The position numbers and the translations under genes are program-made. Shown in pieces: positions 9,601 to 20,707 of a DNA stretch of 64,000 nucleotides. Source of the stretch: Plumapathes pennacea. Lineage: Eukaryota > Cnidaria > Anthozoa > Antipatharia > Myriopathidae. The notes beneath the pieces are model-generated. The model made no database searches. It worked only from the letters and a program-made list of their open reading frames with translations, and was not told the origin of the DNA. The DNA lies in assembly GCA_964036295.1 (NCBI GenBank), contig OZ038463.1:16231069-16295068 (forward strand), given 5' to 3'. Positions within the stretch are counted from its first letter, which is position 1. Every line of letters starts with the position of its first letter.

Positions 9601-12192
9601 GAAACAACATTTCTGGGCACAATCATTTACAAATGAATATACCTTGGTAGAGTTCGGATATCAAACGATTAATTTTGTTTGATGTGATCTCAAACATAGG
9701 CAAATTCGAACAATTTCGAACCGCAGCTTGCACAAAACATCTCAGAACCTGAAACATGCAGCTGCCATCTTGGAAATGTTCCATGATGCTTTGCTTTATT
9801 TGTACCCAGGCCTGCGGTTTTTGAGCTATTTGCTCTTGCCGTGAGCTGTTTTGTTTTGCCGTGAGCTATTTGCTATTGCCGTGAGCTGTTTTCTTTTGCC
9901 GTGAGTTATTTGCTATTGCAGTGAGCTGTTTTCTTTTGCCGTGACAGTTGTGGGCCACCGTACGAAAGCCAATAAGACAACTGCGGAAAAAGAAACTGAC
10001 GTCATAAGAGAAACTACAGCATTTTGAATTTTGCAAAGTAGTTACAATAGACCGAAAATGGTGCTCCCGTGCCGATCCGAAAAGTAGCAGAATTTGTTCT
10101 TACTGGCTATGTGTCGTTCCGATGTCTTTTTTTTATTATTTATTTTTATTTTATTTTTTCAAAAACGGCCGCCAATCGACGCATGTACAAGTTCAAGCAC
10201 AGGCTAGAGCTTGTCCTTGGACTGACTGCCACTCTCATTGCACTTTGTTCTCTTCAGCGTGCAAGTTGTGAAGAATTTCCATTCCTCGATTCCTTTCTTG
10301 TTGTTAGTTTCTCTTAAATTAAAATTTACTCACCTACACGTCCTGATAACCTGCATGCCATTGCCCCTTTCTTTATCAGTCACGACTCAACAGCTTGGCC
10401 AGCCAGTGGTTGTAGCTCCTGGTCAACAGGTCATTGCTCAGCCAGTGCCAGCAGGTCAACCCATGTACTATGTTCAGGCCCCCCCAGCACAGCAACAGGT
10501 GGTACAACATCAAGTCGTCACAGCCCCTGTTCAAACCCAACCTGTACTGATTGCATCACATCCTGGTTATGTGCCATCATTTAACAGGAACTATGCTGCC
10601 ACAGCACCTGGGGTATTCAAAATAATTGAGTTTGTAAGTACAAGATTTAAAAAGTAAGTTGGCACTACAGCCAAACCCCAATATTTTGAAGTCCCACGGG
10701 GCATGAAAAACAGTTCGAAATAGCGGGGTTTCGAAATAACCAAGCTTGTAAAGTCAAACTTAATCCAAAGGGATTCGGCTTGACTTCGAAAATAAACTTG
10801 ACTTCGAATTAAACAAGTTTGAATCATTGGAGTTCGACTGTGTTTTGTGTGTGTCTTTTCTGTGTTTTTTATATGTTTTATATTTTTACTTTCTCCCCAG
10901 TTCTCATTGCTGATATCCTGGTCCTGTGCAGCAAGGTACAAGGAGGCTTTTGGCTTTGTCGGACCAAACAGCAGGCTGCAATTTTTTCTGGCTGTTTTCA
11001 TCTTCGCCTGGCTGCTTGTTATGCTGTTCTTTTTCCTATATGTGGCAAGTTGTCACAAACAGTGTGGTGGAGCTGTAGTGGCTGTGCTTGTAAGTGAATA
11101 AGTCTTTAACTGGTATTTATTATGATCATTTTGGTGCTGTAGTTTGACGATGGTGTAAAGTGGTGATGGAGATAGTAATTCTGGACACTGCTCGGAAATA
11201 AATATAGAACATAAGGGTCCAAGTTGTCCGTATGCGAAATTTCGGACAACTAAATCCTAAAAATTGTTGTCCTGACAAACTATTGGTTTCCTTGTTCTGT
11301 TTTATGTCTTCTCAAAGACGCATTTCGTTTCATCAGGAGCATTAATCTTCCTCCAGAGGAGCGCGAGCGACGCATCTCCCCTTCCAATCTTCGCTCGCGC
11401 ACCCTGCTAAAAACCACTGGGGACAAAGCAGTGCAGTAAAAAGTGACTGAGTTTCTCCCTCTGAAGTTAGTTTTCTTGAAGTTTCCGTTGTTCAGGTTTC
11501 TCTCAATATGTTTCTTTATTTAAAATAACTTTTCTCTTCTTTTTTAAGGGTGCCGTTTCCTATGCCATCTTCACCGTCCTGTTGCTCGTCGCGTCTGGAC
11601 TCCTGGCTGATGATGCCAACAATTTGAGTCCTTACTACGACCACTTACCTCCAAAGTACAAAGAGTATATCAACAACCTCTATGTTGCAGTGGTGAGTTC
11701 GTCACTATGTACATTCTTAAATTTCACTGACGATTCGCTCGACGATAAAAACCCGCAAATCTAATTTGAAATTGAAACCCTCTCGCTTTCTCGTTTCTAC
11801 CCAAACTGGAAATGCTAATAACTACGATTATGACCCATCAAACATTTTCTCTCGCGCGTGATTGGTGGAAACGTGACACGTGACCGTATAACGTTCGCTC
11901 ACGAGCGGACGTTATCAGCGAATAACCCCCGTCTGGCAAACTACCGCTGTTTATTATCCAATATCCAATCACAATATCCAATGACCATTTTGGTTATCAT
12001 GTTAGGACAGCGTGTAATTTCCTCTTGGTTCTTCAGGCATTTGGTTTTATATCAGTCCTACTACTGTTTGTCGACGCCATTTTATTTTGCGCCCATGAAG
12101 CCAACCGAGTGCCTGCTACTCCACCGCCATTGATTGCGGCCGAACAGCAACCGGGAGTTTTCTTGCCTCAGGACGCAACAGAGTTCCAGTAG
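6631..12192 (+). CDS. MARVEL-domain four-TM protein, copy B (complete, 256 aa)
   Basis: The exons are 6631-6658, 10380-10633, 10901-11089, 11549-11692 and 12037-12192 (TAG), 771 nt in all. The 28-nt first exon encodes MQPNPYAVH plus one base and is followed by gtaagg. It was chosen because copy C has a 28-nt first exon of the same phase and plan (MDPPPYPGY). Intron 1 is 3.7 kb and holds several transposon remnants. Residues 10-94 form the Gln/Pro/Val-rich tail and the start of TM1, 95-157 TM1-TM2, 158-205 TM3 and its loop, and 206-256 TM4 and a Pro-rich C terminus. The intracellular N and C termini and four spans fit MARVEL proteins such as CMTM or plasmolipin. Exon 2 is nearly identical to that of copy A, while exons 3-4 are more diverged. 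Exons 2-5 are certain. The first exon is probable. Confidence 0.87.
7699..8118. mobile_element. Terminal-inverted-repeat element in intron 1 of copy B
   Basis: The left end has gcgcaaaacaaaatacttt and the right end aacgtattttgttttgcac, in inverted orientation. The interior right half repeats a ttagaagaaagtatttt / aataaagtattttgttttg motif four or five times. There are no long ORFs, so this is probably a nonautonomous DNA transposon. Confidence 0.45.
8349..8543 (+). pseudogene. Orphan first-exon-like ORF (65 codons) inside intron 1 of copy B
   Basis: The ATG at 8349 opens MAARRERSERVDYLQLHN and continues through LSSAAFYETNPKRIKV to ISYGIST-like residues, ending in phase 0 at a good donor (ACTgtaaga). 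The composition is coding-like. No following exon was identified. Downstream, the phrase atggaaccggtaa occurs twice (about 8954 and 9157), suggesting duplicated exon-start remnants. It resembles a captured or transposon-borne first exon rather than part of the MARVEL gene. The family was not identified. Confidence 0.3.
9481..9636 (+). mobile_element. Penelope-like element reverse transcriptase fragment
   Basis: A 52-codon frame, stop at both ends, reads RYIDDIFSLWDNNRQEVEQF and later PTTKFTTEISEIETTFLGT. The YIDDIF catalytic core followed by an FL-type T[KE]FT...E...FLDT/FLGT block is characteristic of Penelope-like retroelement RTs. Two of the catalytic aspartates are present (YIDD). Only this palm fragment remains, so it is a dead, truncated copy within intron 1 of MARVEL copy B. 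Confidence 0.7.
9820..9942. repeat. Tandem repeat, about 19-bp unit in a 38-bp dimer
   Basis: Six to seven units of gccgtgagctgttttcttt alternate with gccgtgagctatttgctatt, giving a higher-order dimer of about 38 bp. It lies in intron 1 of copy B. Confidence 0.75.
10660..10842. mobile_element. Decayed element of the TTCGAAATAGCGGGG family
   Basis: cagttcgaaatagcggggt, tcgaaataaccaagc and ggagttcgactgtg resemble the better preserved inverted-repeat element at 55832-56024. It sits in intron 2 of copy B. The matching intron of copy A lacks this sequence, so insertion followed the duplication or was lost from A. Confidence 0.4.
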
Positions 12193-14078
12193 TGAAGTTA
12201 ACTTTTAAGAAAAAAACACTGTTTAGTCAACAGTGCTAAACGCGGGGGCGCACTATAAAAGAGCCTACACGGAGATCTATCTATGGAAGATTAATCTACA
12301 AGGCTTCCGTTCAAAATAGAATGGTTCCGGCCATAAAACAATGATGCGCTCAGTCTTTGTGAGTTTCCTGAGAAAGAACAAACGACAATGATCAGAAATC
12401 AAATCAAGTCTAACTCTTAATCAGTTTATTTGTTCGGTTGACCCCGAATTAAGTCAATATTAGACTGACTAATACGTGACTGATTTGCATTTTGTAATTG
12501 CAATTTATTTTGTTTGAAATTATTCGCAAACATTAAACTGCTGCCTTCAAAAGAGTATACCAAGAAAGATCTTGTTTGCAGATCATTGCAGCGCAACAAG
12601 AAACAAGAAATCTTCACTTCGGTCGGTCAAAAGCAAGGTGGCTGGAGGGCGGAATGGCGCGCGATGCAGGCCCGCCACGCAGAATCTGTTGTTCTGCTTA
12701 TTGCTGACAAACACAACACATGAAATCGCGCAATTGGCGACTTGTAAAAGTAAATCCTGTAGTGTAATGCCGTTTACTTACTTGACAGTTCTATTCGTGT
12801 CGAGAAAAGCAAGATGCTTCTTGTTTGCCTTCATTCATTTCGCCTTTTTGTATTTTTAAAACATCAAAAAAAGAAAATCCCCGTGGGGGGTCCCCATTTA
12901 TAGAGCGCCCCGCGTTTAAAGTAAGTTACCAATAGCGTTCAAGTAGCCAATAGTGTTAAAGTACCCTCAGCAGCGTCCAAGTATCCAGTAGTGTTCAAAT
13001 ATTTCCCACAGTGTTTAAGAGCTCAAGTGTTACTAAAGGTGGTCAAATGCATTAGCCAGCAGTGTTTTTAAAGTTAGTCAACAGTGTTCAAGTAGCCAAA
13101 TATTCAAGTACTTCTATAACTGGCAGTTTTTAATTGGTCGATAGTGCTTAAAGTAGTCAATAATTTTAAATTATTTCCAACAGTGTTCAATTAACCTTTT
13201 GTTTTAATAAAGTGTTCAAGTACTGATCCAACAGTGCTCACTAGCAGCCTAGTATATTATAGTGTTCATGTACTGCCAATAATTTTCCTATTCGTGGTGT
13301 TCGAGTACTTCCAACATTGTCCAATTATTAACCAACAGTGTTCAAGCAGCCAATTTTCATGTACCGCCAACGTGTGAGTGTTCAGGTATCGAATAGTTCG
13401 GTTCACGGTAGACACATAAGTGTTCAATAATTAATCCACTGACGGTTTAACTACTGCCAACAGTGTTCAAGTAGTCCAACAGTGTTCAAGTTAGCCAAAA
13501 GTGTTCAAATACTTCCATGCATGTTCAGGCACTATGTTCAAGCGATACTGCTAACAGCGTTTAAATAAACATATTCAAGTAGCCAATAGTATATGAAAAC
13601 AGTGCTTCCATTCAAGTCAACAGCATGTCCAAGTAGCATATAGTGTTCAAACTGTAGTGAAAGATCGTGTTTTTTTAACAGCTCAGTAAAAATAAAGCAG
13701 TCACTGCAACATCACAATGGTCATAATGCAAGTCAGTTATACACTTAGAAAAATATTCAAAGTAATATGATAAATCGACTAGTCATCCTTCCGTGTCACA
13801 GTACGTAGTAAAAGCATGCTTGCCTCAACTGTTATTAAACATCTCTTCGACATAAAATTCGACGTTTGTTGCCGGATACATGTATTATAGACCTGCATAC
13901 GCACATACACGACGTCTACTTTGACACGTCTTGAAAACACTTTTAATATATTCATGTTCATCACACAATGTTGTGCATAATAAACGGCTGTTTCCACGGC
14001 GACAGTCGAGTTGCGAATTCTGACGCTTTTGTCAGTTCCTGAATTCTATACTAATTAAAAGTTCTCAGTGTGACAAAC
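12193..14078. other. Intergenic between MARVEL copies B and C
   Basis: It contains the 3' UTR of copy B, a large degenerate motif array (12925-13660) and AT-rich unique sequence containing the likely promoter of copy C. I see no additional gene. Confidence 0.5.
12925..13660. repeat. Degenerate GTGTTCAAGTA-type motif array downstream of copy B
   Basis: About 735 bp is composed of decayed units such as caatagcgttcaagtagc, caatagtgttaaagtacc, aacagtgttcaagtagtc and caaaagtgttcaaatact. Unit spacing is roughly 18-30 bp. Motif and orientation match the arrays after copy A. No ORF is present. Confidence 0.7.
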
Positions 14079-17000
14079 ATGGATCCACCTCCGTACCCAG
14101 GTTATGGTAAGTGATCGAAAAAAACCATAAAGTATTAAAGCGACTCGTTTTAACGGTATATTAGCAACATTTCGTACAGTAGAACGGCTGAGAGCTGCAG
14201 ATGGTGACGTACAATAGGAGCCTCTGCAGTGTACCTGTGTTAACGGGCGATATCGCTCCGACAAACAGGTCCTCGATACATGTTGTCTGAATATTATATT
14301 GTTCCAAATCGGTTATAATACGGGATACTCGTCGACTCCGATCAGGTCATATAAACACCAGACAATCACTGTTGTGCATGGGGCAATCATGCATATTGTG
14401 ATTCTTCTCTTCGATCCAACACCGCCAGAATACCATGGGACCGCGGGATCATTAATTAACTACGGGACTGCGGACTGCGGTAATTAGTTTGAACCAGCAT
14501 GAAGAGTGGAGAGGTATTTCAGACTTTATTTCAATAGAATACTAGTTCGTCGCCTGTGCGCCCAAGCATGGCGAGCAAACTTATACAATCTTACGAGTGA
14601 CTCTTCTAGAAAACGACCTTCCGTGAGTAACGGCTGTATCAAAGAGAGAGGACGAAAGGGGTAGGGGTGTCAGGGGGATCAAAGCTGACTTAGTGGGACT
14701 TTGGGGCTGTATGGTCATAATTTCTTGAGAATTTTGTGTTTCAAGCATACACTGTAAATTTTTTCTTTGTAATTAGTGTAACTCAAAACAATGCTCCCAA
14801 CAGGGAACGGGAGGGTACTAATAAACATACCAATAAAATAATAATAAAGTTCTTTAATTTGTTTTGTTCTGTATTACGAACTAATTTTATTTTCTTATAT
14901 CTTTTCTGTCTTTTTTTTTTTTTCGTTCTTCTTTTTTTTTTAACTTTAGCAAGTTCAAAGATTACTTACTTATTAATCTTGACATTGATTTCCTATTTTT
15001 CTAGTCGTAACTCAGCAAGTTGGTCAACCAGTAGTGATGTCATATCCTACGCAGCAAATAATTACTCAGCCAGTCATGCCAGCAGTTCAAACCGTAGGCT
15101 ACATTCAGGCTCCCCCAGTACAACACCAGATTGTCCAGCATCAAGTCATCACAGTTCCACCAGTACAAACACAACCCGCTGTAGTGATTGCATCACAGCC
15201 CGTGGTGGCAAGGAACTATGCTGCAACAGCACCTGGAATCTTTAAGATTATTGAGTTTGTAAGTAGAGCGAAAAACCGTTAATGTGTGTGACTGATTGAA
15301 TGGGAAAAATATTATAAATTCAGTGACTGATTGCCTCAACATTCAATCTATGATTTCATGTTAAAATCTTCGCTATACTCCGAAAAAATTTTCTGAAAAT
15401 TTCATGCGATTCTGATATTAGACCAAAAATTGCCAATTTTTGAAAAAAATGGTAACTTATAGCCCATGCTTTTACTAAAAACGGCCAATTTTGAGCAAAA
15501 TGTTAAAACTCTTGAAAGTTTCATATTCATACTATGTCCATTGCTTTTATTTATTATCTAATGTATTTTGGATTTAATTTTCTTTCTGTCTTCTCAGTTC
15601 TCACTGCTGATAGCCTGGGCCTGTGCAGCAAGGTACAAGGAGATATTTTCATTTTTTGAACCGAATGGCAGGTTGAAGTTTTTCCTGGCTGTTTTCATTC
15701 TCGCCTGGCTGCTTGTTATGTTGTTCTTCTTCATTTATGTGGCCAGCTGTCACAAGCAGTGTGGGGGAGCTGTAGCGACCGTTTTTGTAAGTTATATAAT
15801 TATCATGTATTTAAATGATTATATAAAAATAATAGAGTACCAAAGTGATGACGTCACAAAATGTTTTTTCTGAAAAAGTGGATTTTGTCCAAATCTTCAG
15901 AATGGCCTATCTGAAATAATTCACACACAAAATATTAGCTCTTTAGCACACTAAGCAGCTCAGATATGGGCTTTTGAAGTTCATATTGCTTCATACTATA
16001 CCCTCTTATCTAGTGTCAGTTCCTTTGATTTAGAACTGACACTAAATAAGAGGGTTTAGTATGAAGCAATTTGAACTTCAGAAGCCCATATCTCAGCTGC
16101 GTAATGTGCTAGAGCTAATTTTTTGTGTGTGTGAATTATTTTCAGATAGGCCATTCTGAAGATTTGGACAAAATCCATTTTTTCAGAAAAAATATTTTTG
16201 TGACGTCATTACTTTGGTACTCTATTAATCATCATTGTATGTAAAGATAGGGGCACTGCTGGTGATGCTGCTTCTGTTGTTGGTGACGATGTCTTGCTGA
16301 ACATACTGTCATGGGCGTGTTTTTGCTAATAATTTCAATCGAATGACGCTTTTTAGAAAGCATTAATCACTCCCAAGGAATATTTTTTGATGAACTCTTT
16401 AAAACGGCCGAAATTAGCGTATCATGATGTGGGAAACAAGGGGGAGACCAACAAATGAGACGCGTGTGCGGGAAAATGTCGCATAAAGCGGGAGAGTTTG
16501 TAGATCTACTACCTTACTACACTTTATTTTCGTGACACTTTAATTTTGCGATTTAGGGATGGTTTAATTATATTTCGTTACACTTTATTTTCGCGATTTT
16601 GTTAAATTTGTGGAAACTGACTCAATTTATTTTACCCATGCTCGTAAAAATTGCACAGCGGTTGGTAAAAATCCTGCAAGATACAATGTCCAGTGTTAAA
16701 AAATAGCAGTTACAACTGCATTGAAATTATAACTTGGGCAACAAGGAGATTGAAGATGGGAACGACGAAAATATTGAATGTATAGTGGACTCAGAATGAC
16801 TATTAAAGGACTAATATTTCACTTAAAACTTATATGTATGGTCACTTAATTTTTGCGCATGCAAGTTTTCGCGACATTAAACTTTCGAGATTTTTCGTAA
16901 ATTGCGAAATTAAAGTGTCGCGAAAAGAAAATGTAATAAAAAAGGTGACTATTTCAGGTGATAATTACTATTTGCAGCAATGACCAAATAAATAGTTCTG

Positions 17001-17981
17001 AATTGCGTTGTCTCTTCCTCAGGACTGTATCCGTTATCATTTCCAGGAAAAATAATGAAACGTGAAAAGTTGTATACCATATTAATGCCTGAAGTCAAAA
17101 CGACCACTGGCTGACTTGCAGGCGCAGCACGCTATTATACTCATTCGGTTTTTGTTTGTTGATGCTTTTCAGGGTGCCGTCATTTACGGTGTATTTACCC
17201 TCCTGTTGTTCATTGCTTCTTGCCTCCTGGCTGATGATGCTAGCAATTGGCAACCTACCCGCAAATACCTCTCTCCTCATGACAAAGAATACGTCAACAA
17301 TCTCTATGCTGCAGTGGTGAGTTAGTCACTTTCCCGTGAGGCACTTCATCTTTTTGAAGACGATTTGTTATTCAAATTTCTTTATTTCAGACTAAACCGT
17401 CGTTTTAACAATTTTATATTAAATAAGCGGCCGTGCGCACTACTTGTACAGTTTCAGTTTGCAAAAAAATAAAAAATAAAAAAAATAAAATAAAAAATAA
17501 AAAAAAACTCCCACTATGTTAAATCATTAAAAAAAAAACACACATGCGTCTCTGAACCATTATTTGAGCTTGACGAAATCTAGACTGCGAGCAGCCCCTC
17601 CGGCTACCGGCCTGATTGTGAAAAATCGAGAATTCTGAGCAGCGAGGTTGGGCGAACAAAGAATGGAACGAGAGGAAGATCAAGGTGTGCGAAGAAAAGA
17701 CGTATTTTATTATATTGAATCGACTAAGGGTCGACTAAGACCCTAGCGGTAACATGGGGGTGTAGTGGATGAAGTTGAATAGTTATAGTTAAAAAGTGAC
17801 CTGTTTGCTCTTTATTTTCCAGGCTTTTGGTTTCTTATCAGCCTTCCTGTTCTTGACCGACGCCATCTTATTCTGCAGTCACGATGCGAACCGAGTGACC
17901 CCTCCTCCGGCGCCAGTAGTTGTCCAACCGCAGCCTTTCTTACGTCCGCAGGCCACAGTGATTCATGTGCCACATGATTAA
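14079..17981 (+). CDS. MARVEL-domain four-TM protein, copy C (complete, 257 aa)
   Basis: The exons are 14079-14106, 15005-15258, 15598-15786, 17173-17316 and 17823-17981 (TAA), 774 nt. The start ATGG sits in a good context (acaaacATGG), and the 28-nt exon ends in a perfect gtaagt. The protein starts MDPPPYPGY. Residues 10-94 are a Gln/Val/Pro-rich tail leading into ATAPGIFKIIEF. TM1-TM2 lie in 95-157 (AWACAARYKEIF, then FILAWLLVMLFFFIYVASC), TM3 in 158-205, and TM4 with a Pro-rich tail in 206-257. It is the most divergent of the three tandem copies but keeps every internal exon length and phase. Intron 3 contains a 398-bp inverted repeat and a second terminal-inverted-repeat element. By family it is an integral membrane trafficking or membrane-organising protein. 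The exact role cannot be read from sequence. Confidence 0.9.
15830..16227. mobile_element. 398-bp foldback element in intron 3 of copy C
   Basis: taatagagtaccaaagtgat at the left end is inverted at the right as ttactttggtactctatta. The arms, about 190 bp each, stay highly similar across their length, including caaatcttcagaatggccta and taggccattctgaagatttg. They meet at a short loop near 16028. This is a long foldback (MITE) with no coding capacity. A transcript would form a very long hairpin. Confidence 0.8.
16516..16940. mobile_element. Terminal-inverted-repeat element, intron 3 of copy C
   Basis: actttattttcgtgacactt at the left end and its inverse aaagtgtcgcgaaaagaaaa at the right bound about 425 bp, with internal partial copies (cactttattttcgcgatttt). 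It is a nonautonomous element without ORFs. Confidence 0.55.
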
Positions 17982-19166
17982 AAACCTCGTCACTACTGTG
18001 AGTCAACAAAATATCTCACCACCATTCGGATCATTCGGATAGAAATACATGGGTGGTGATGATGACTTACTGTCATTGTACTAGTGAAACTGGAAGCGAT
18101 ACTCCATATTTCTTGGGTTACAGTCAATCTCTGTAGATTTAGAATACAAAGATGTCGCGGCCATGTTGGATCCACTTACAATAGAAGTGAGCAATCTTTA
18201 TTAAACGTCCTCTATCATGGCCGCCATGACGTCGCAAATGCAACCCTAGAATTGTGCAATTCAGAGGTCCGCGAGGGTAGTGTCTTGACAATACTGAGCT
18301 CAATGTCCACAATTTCAAGTTTTTTTAGTTTGTCGACTAGGATGGAAGGAGTGCTCCAGTGTGGACCATCAATTTCCGTTTGACTATAAAATAATATTCG
18401 TGGCATAGTTCGTCTTCGAACTGTTGAAACCAAGACTTCAGCTAACAAAATAAGGTCAATAGGGCGCTATCTTCCTGGACCCGGTTGCATAAAACACCGA
18501 CATCTGGAACTAAGTGTTAACAACAATACTAAGTCAGTTATCAAGTTATCAACGTCTACTCCCGGGCGTTAGCATCTCATTCAACCGGACACTAGTGTCT
18601 TTCCCACTTTCATGTGCGAATTTTAGGAGTACGTTTTTTATGAATATATTTTATATATGGTTTGTACATAGCACTAGAGTAGACAAGTGTTTTGTAAATA
18701 ATTTTTCTGGGCAATTAGCCCGGCTGTCCCATGTCTAAATATTTTTGCAACAAGTTCGTTGAACAGCTACTGGGCAGGAGCTTTAGAGTGGTTTTATTAC
18801 TCAGACAGTACTTGATCGATGTACCATGTTTAGGAGAGCAGTTTAGCTTCTTACAGGCTCTCAGGGCAAACAATGAAGCTGGACGAAAGCAAGTAGGTCC
18901 AGAATAAATTCCATCGTCCTGTCCTCTCTCCAACTCACCCATGCCGTTTCTGTATCATAGCATCTAAACATCTAAGCGTGTGTCACTGCGTACAATTATT
19001 TCAACAATACCTGACTGATATTGATGGTTGACGCGTCCTACGTGATAAAGCCAAAAATAACCTCGTTTTGAAGTAAGGCCAAACAAGGCTGCAAATAAAT
19101 GGTTGCTAGGCAGTCCTGTTTAATCTCTTTCCCTGGTTGTTATTCTCTACCAGCTGAATGCCTTAT

Positions 19167-19391
19167 GCCGTGTTTACACGAGACACATTTACCTCGGTGA
19201 AAGCATTTACTTTACTGCAGTAAGAGTACGACGCGACTAGACAACTCACAAAACCTTGGGAAGTGTATTTCAGAACAATAGAAAATTTACCGTAGTAAAT
19301 GCCAATTTACCATCTTGCAGGGCATAGTAAATGCAAATTTAACGCGGTAATTTTTTTTTTACTGCGGTAAATGTCTCGTGTAAACACGGCG
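19167..19391. mobile_element. MITE with about 25-bp terminal inverted repeats
   Basis: gccgtgtttacacgagacac at the left is matched inverted by tgtctcgtgtaaacacggc at the right. Both are followed inward by the atttacc/ggtaaat pair, and several internal taaatgc/gcattta motifs are present. There is no ORF. Confidence 0.75.
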
Positions 19392-20175
19392 TTTAATAGC
19401 CAAATAAGGCAAGGTCAAGTTGGGTAAGCGCGCTTCCGCTTCTGGGTCAAGTGTGAATACGGTCAAAGTGAACCAGCACGGGAAGAAGTGGTCTCCCAAG
19501 CTGCTACCCGGTCCCCCCACGGTAAAGCAGCCAAAAATAACGCGCAACATCTTAACAAACCACGTGCAATACAATGTAAATTTCTTTGTCACCTGAAACC
19601 AAACTACTAGAGTATCCACCATAAACTATTATATATAGATAGGTAGATAAATAGATAGGTATATACCATTATTTTGATAGGGTAACTCTTTCAGCTTGAC
19701 TCTGAAGATGGCTTCCGCTCAGGCAGTCGAAACGTCAGCTACCAACAACACTCCAACAGGCTTCCTGGAGACTACTCTGACCCGGAAGCAACGTTACTCT
19801 TGTATAAAAATACACTGCTATCAGTAGCATAATAAACTCTCATACATTTTTCTTCTTGTTCGAAGAATATGTATTTTGAGCTTGGAAGTTAGAGGGCTAA
19901 AGTGTAAATATTGATACCCTTTTCCATTCCCGGGATAAATCATTTTTCCTTCTAGGTTTTGTTCAGGCTACAATGTACAACCCCTACTTGACAGCGTTCT
20001 TAGTGGCCTACAGTAAATCTAGAGTCACGCCAAACAGCTCCTGCTTCAGCTGCCGCCCCTTTTACGGCATACTCTCCATGTCAGAACCATGTTCTACTGC
20101 CTTGAAATATATATAGGCGATACTATTGTTTCTAGTTTTCTATCGTATATATTTCCATGTAAGAGTACATTCTGT

Positions 20176-20402
20176 TGGTCTCCGAGAACTCACAACAATC
20201 TCCTGCCTCTACGCTTCGTCTCCCGCGAACTCACATCAATCTCCGGCCTCTGCACCTCGTCTCCCCCGAGCTCATATTAATCTCCTCCCTCTCCGCCTCG
20301 TCTCTCGCGAGCTCACATCAATCCCCTGCCTCTGAAACTCGTCTGCCGCAAGCTCACATCCTCGGCAATCTCCGGCGCCTCGTCTCCCACAAACTTCCAT
20401 AA
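20176..20402. repeat. Minisatellite, about 37-bp unit
   Basis: Five to six imperfect units carry ctcacatcaatctcc, a short variable part and cctcgtctcccgcgag. Variation is mainly substitutions with occasional small indels. Confidence 0.75.
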
Positions 20403-20707
20403 TCTCCTGCCGTCATTTTTACCCCAAAATTAAAGCAGTCTTCATTCCGCTGGTTTGATAATAACAGTAAAACCTGTAGAAAGCTTACACCCTGTATTGA
20501 GCGGACAGTCAAAAAATCTACTCTCCAGTAAAATACTGTAATCACTTCACAACTCCCCAAAGGCGTCCGGTTTGACTGTAATTTATCTATACTTCTGCTT
20601 TCAACTTACTAACTGATTTATTATAATGTTAGTTTATTTTTGTTGAATAACTAAAACAGTTCTCCATGTTTTACACATCACTGGACAAAAAACCTTTATG
20701 GAACCCT

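Larger units (their letters stand above)
17982..20707. other. Intergenic between MARVEL copy C and the JmjC gene
   Basis: Copy C ends at 17981 and the JmjC stop codon on the opposite strand is at 20708, so the two genes are convergent. The span holds an inverted-repeat element (19167-19391), a Penelope-associated CGAAACGTCAGC motif (19723-19740) and a tandem repeat (20176-20402). Putative AATAAA signals for the minus-strand gene lie at 20617-20622 and 20633-20638, read on the minus strand. I see no gene. Confidence 0.55.

Noticed and set aside
14736-15245. 169-codon + strand frame overlapping MARVEL copy C exon 2
   Set aside because: It reads the real exon 2 in the wrong frame plus intron. 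The MARVEL frame from 15005 is supported by two paralogs.
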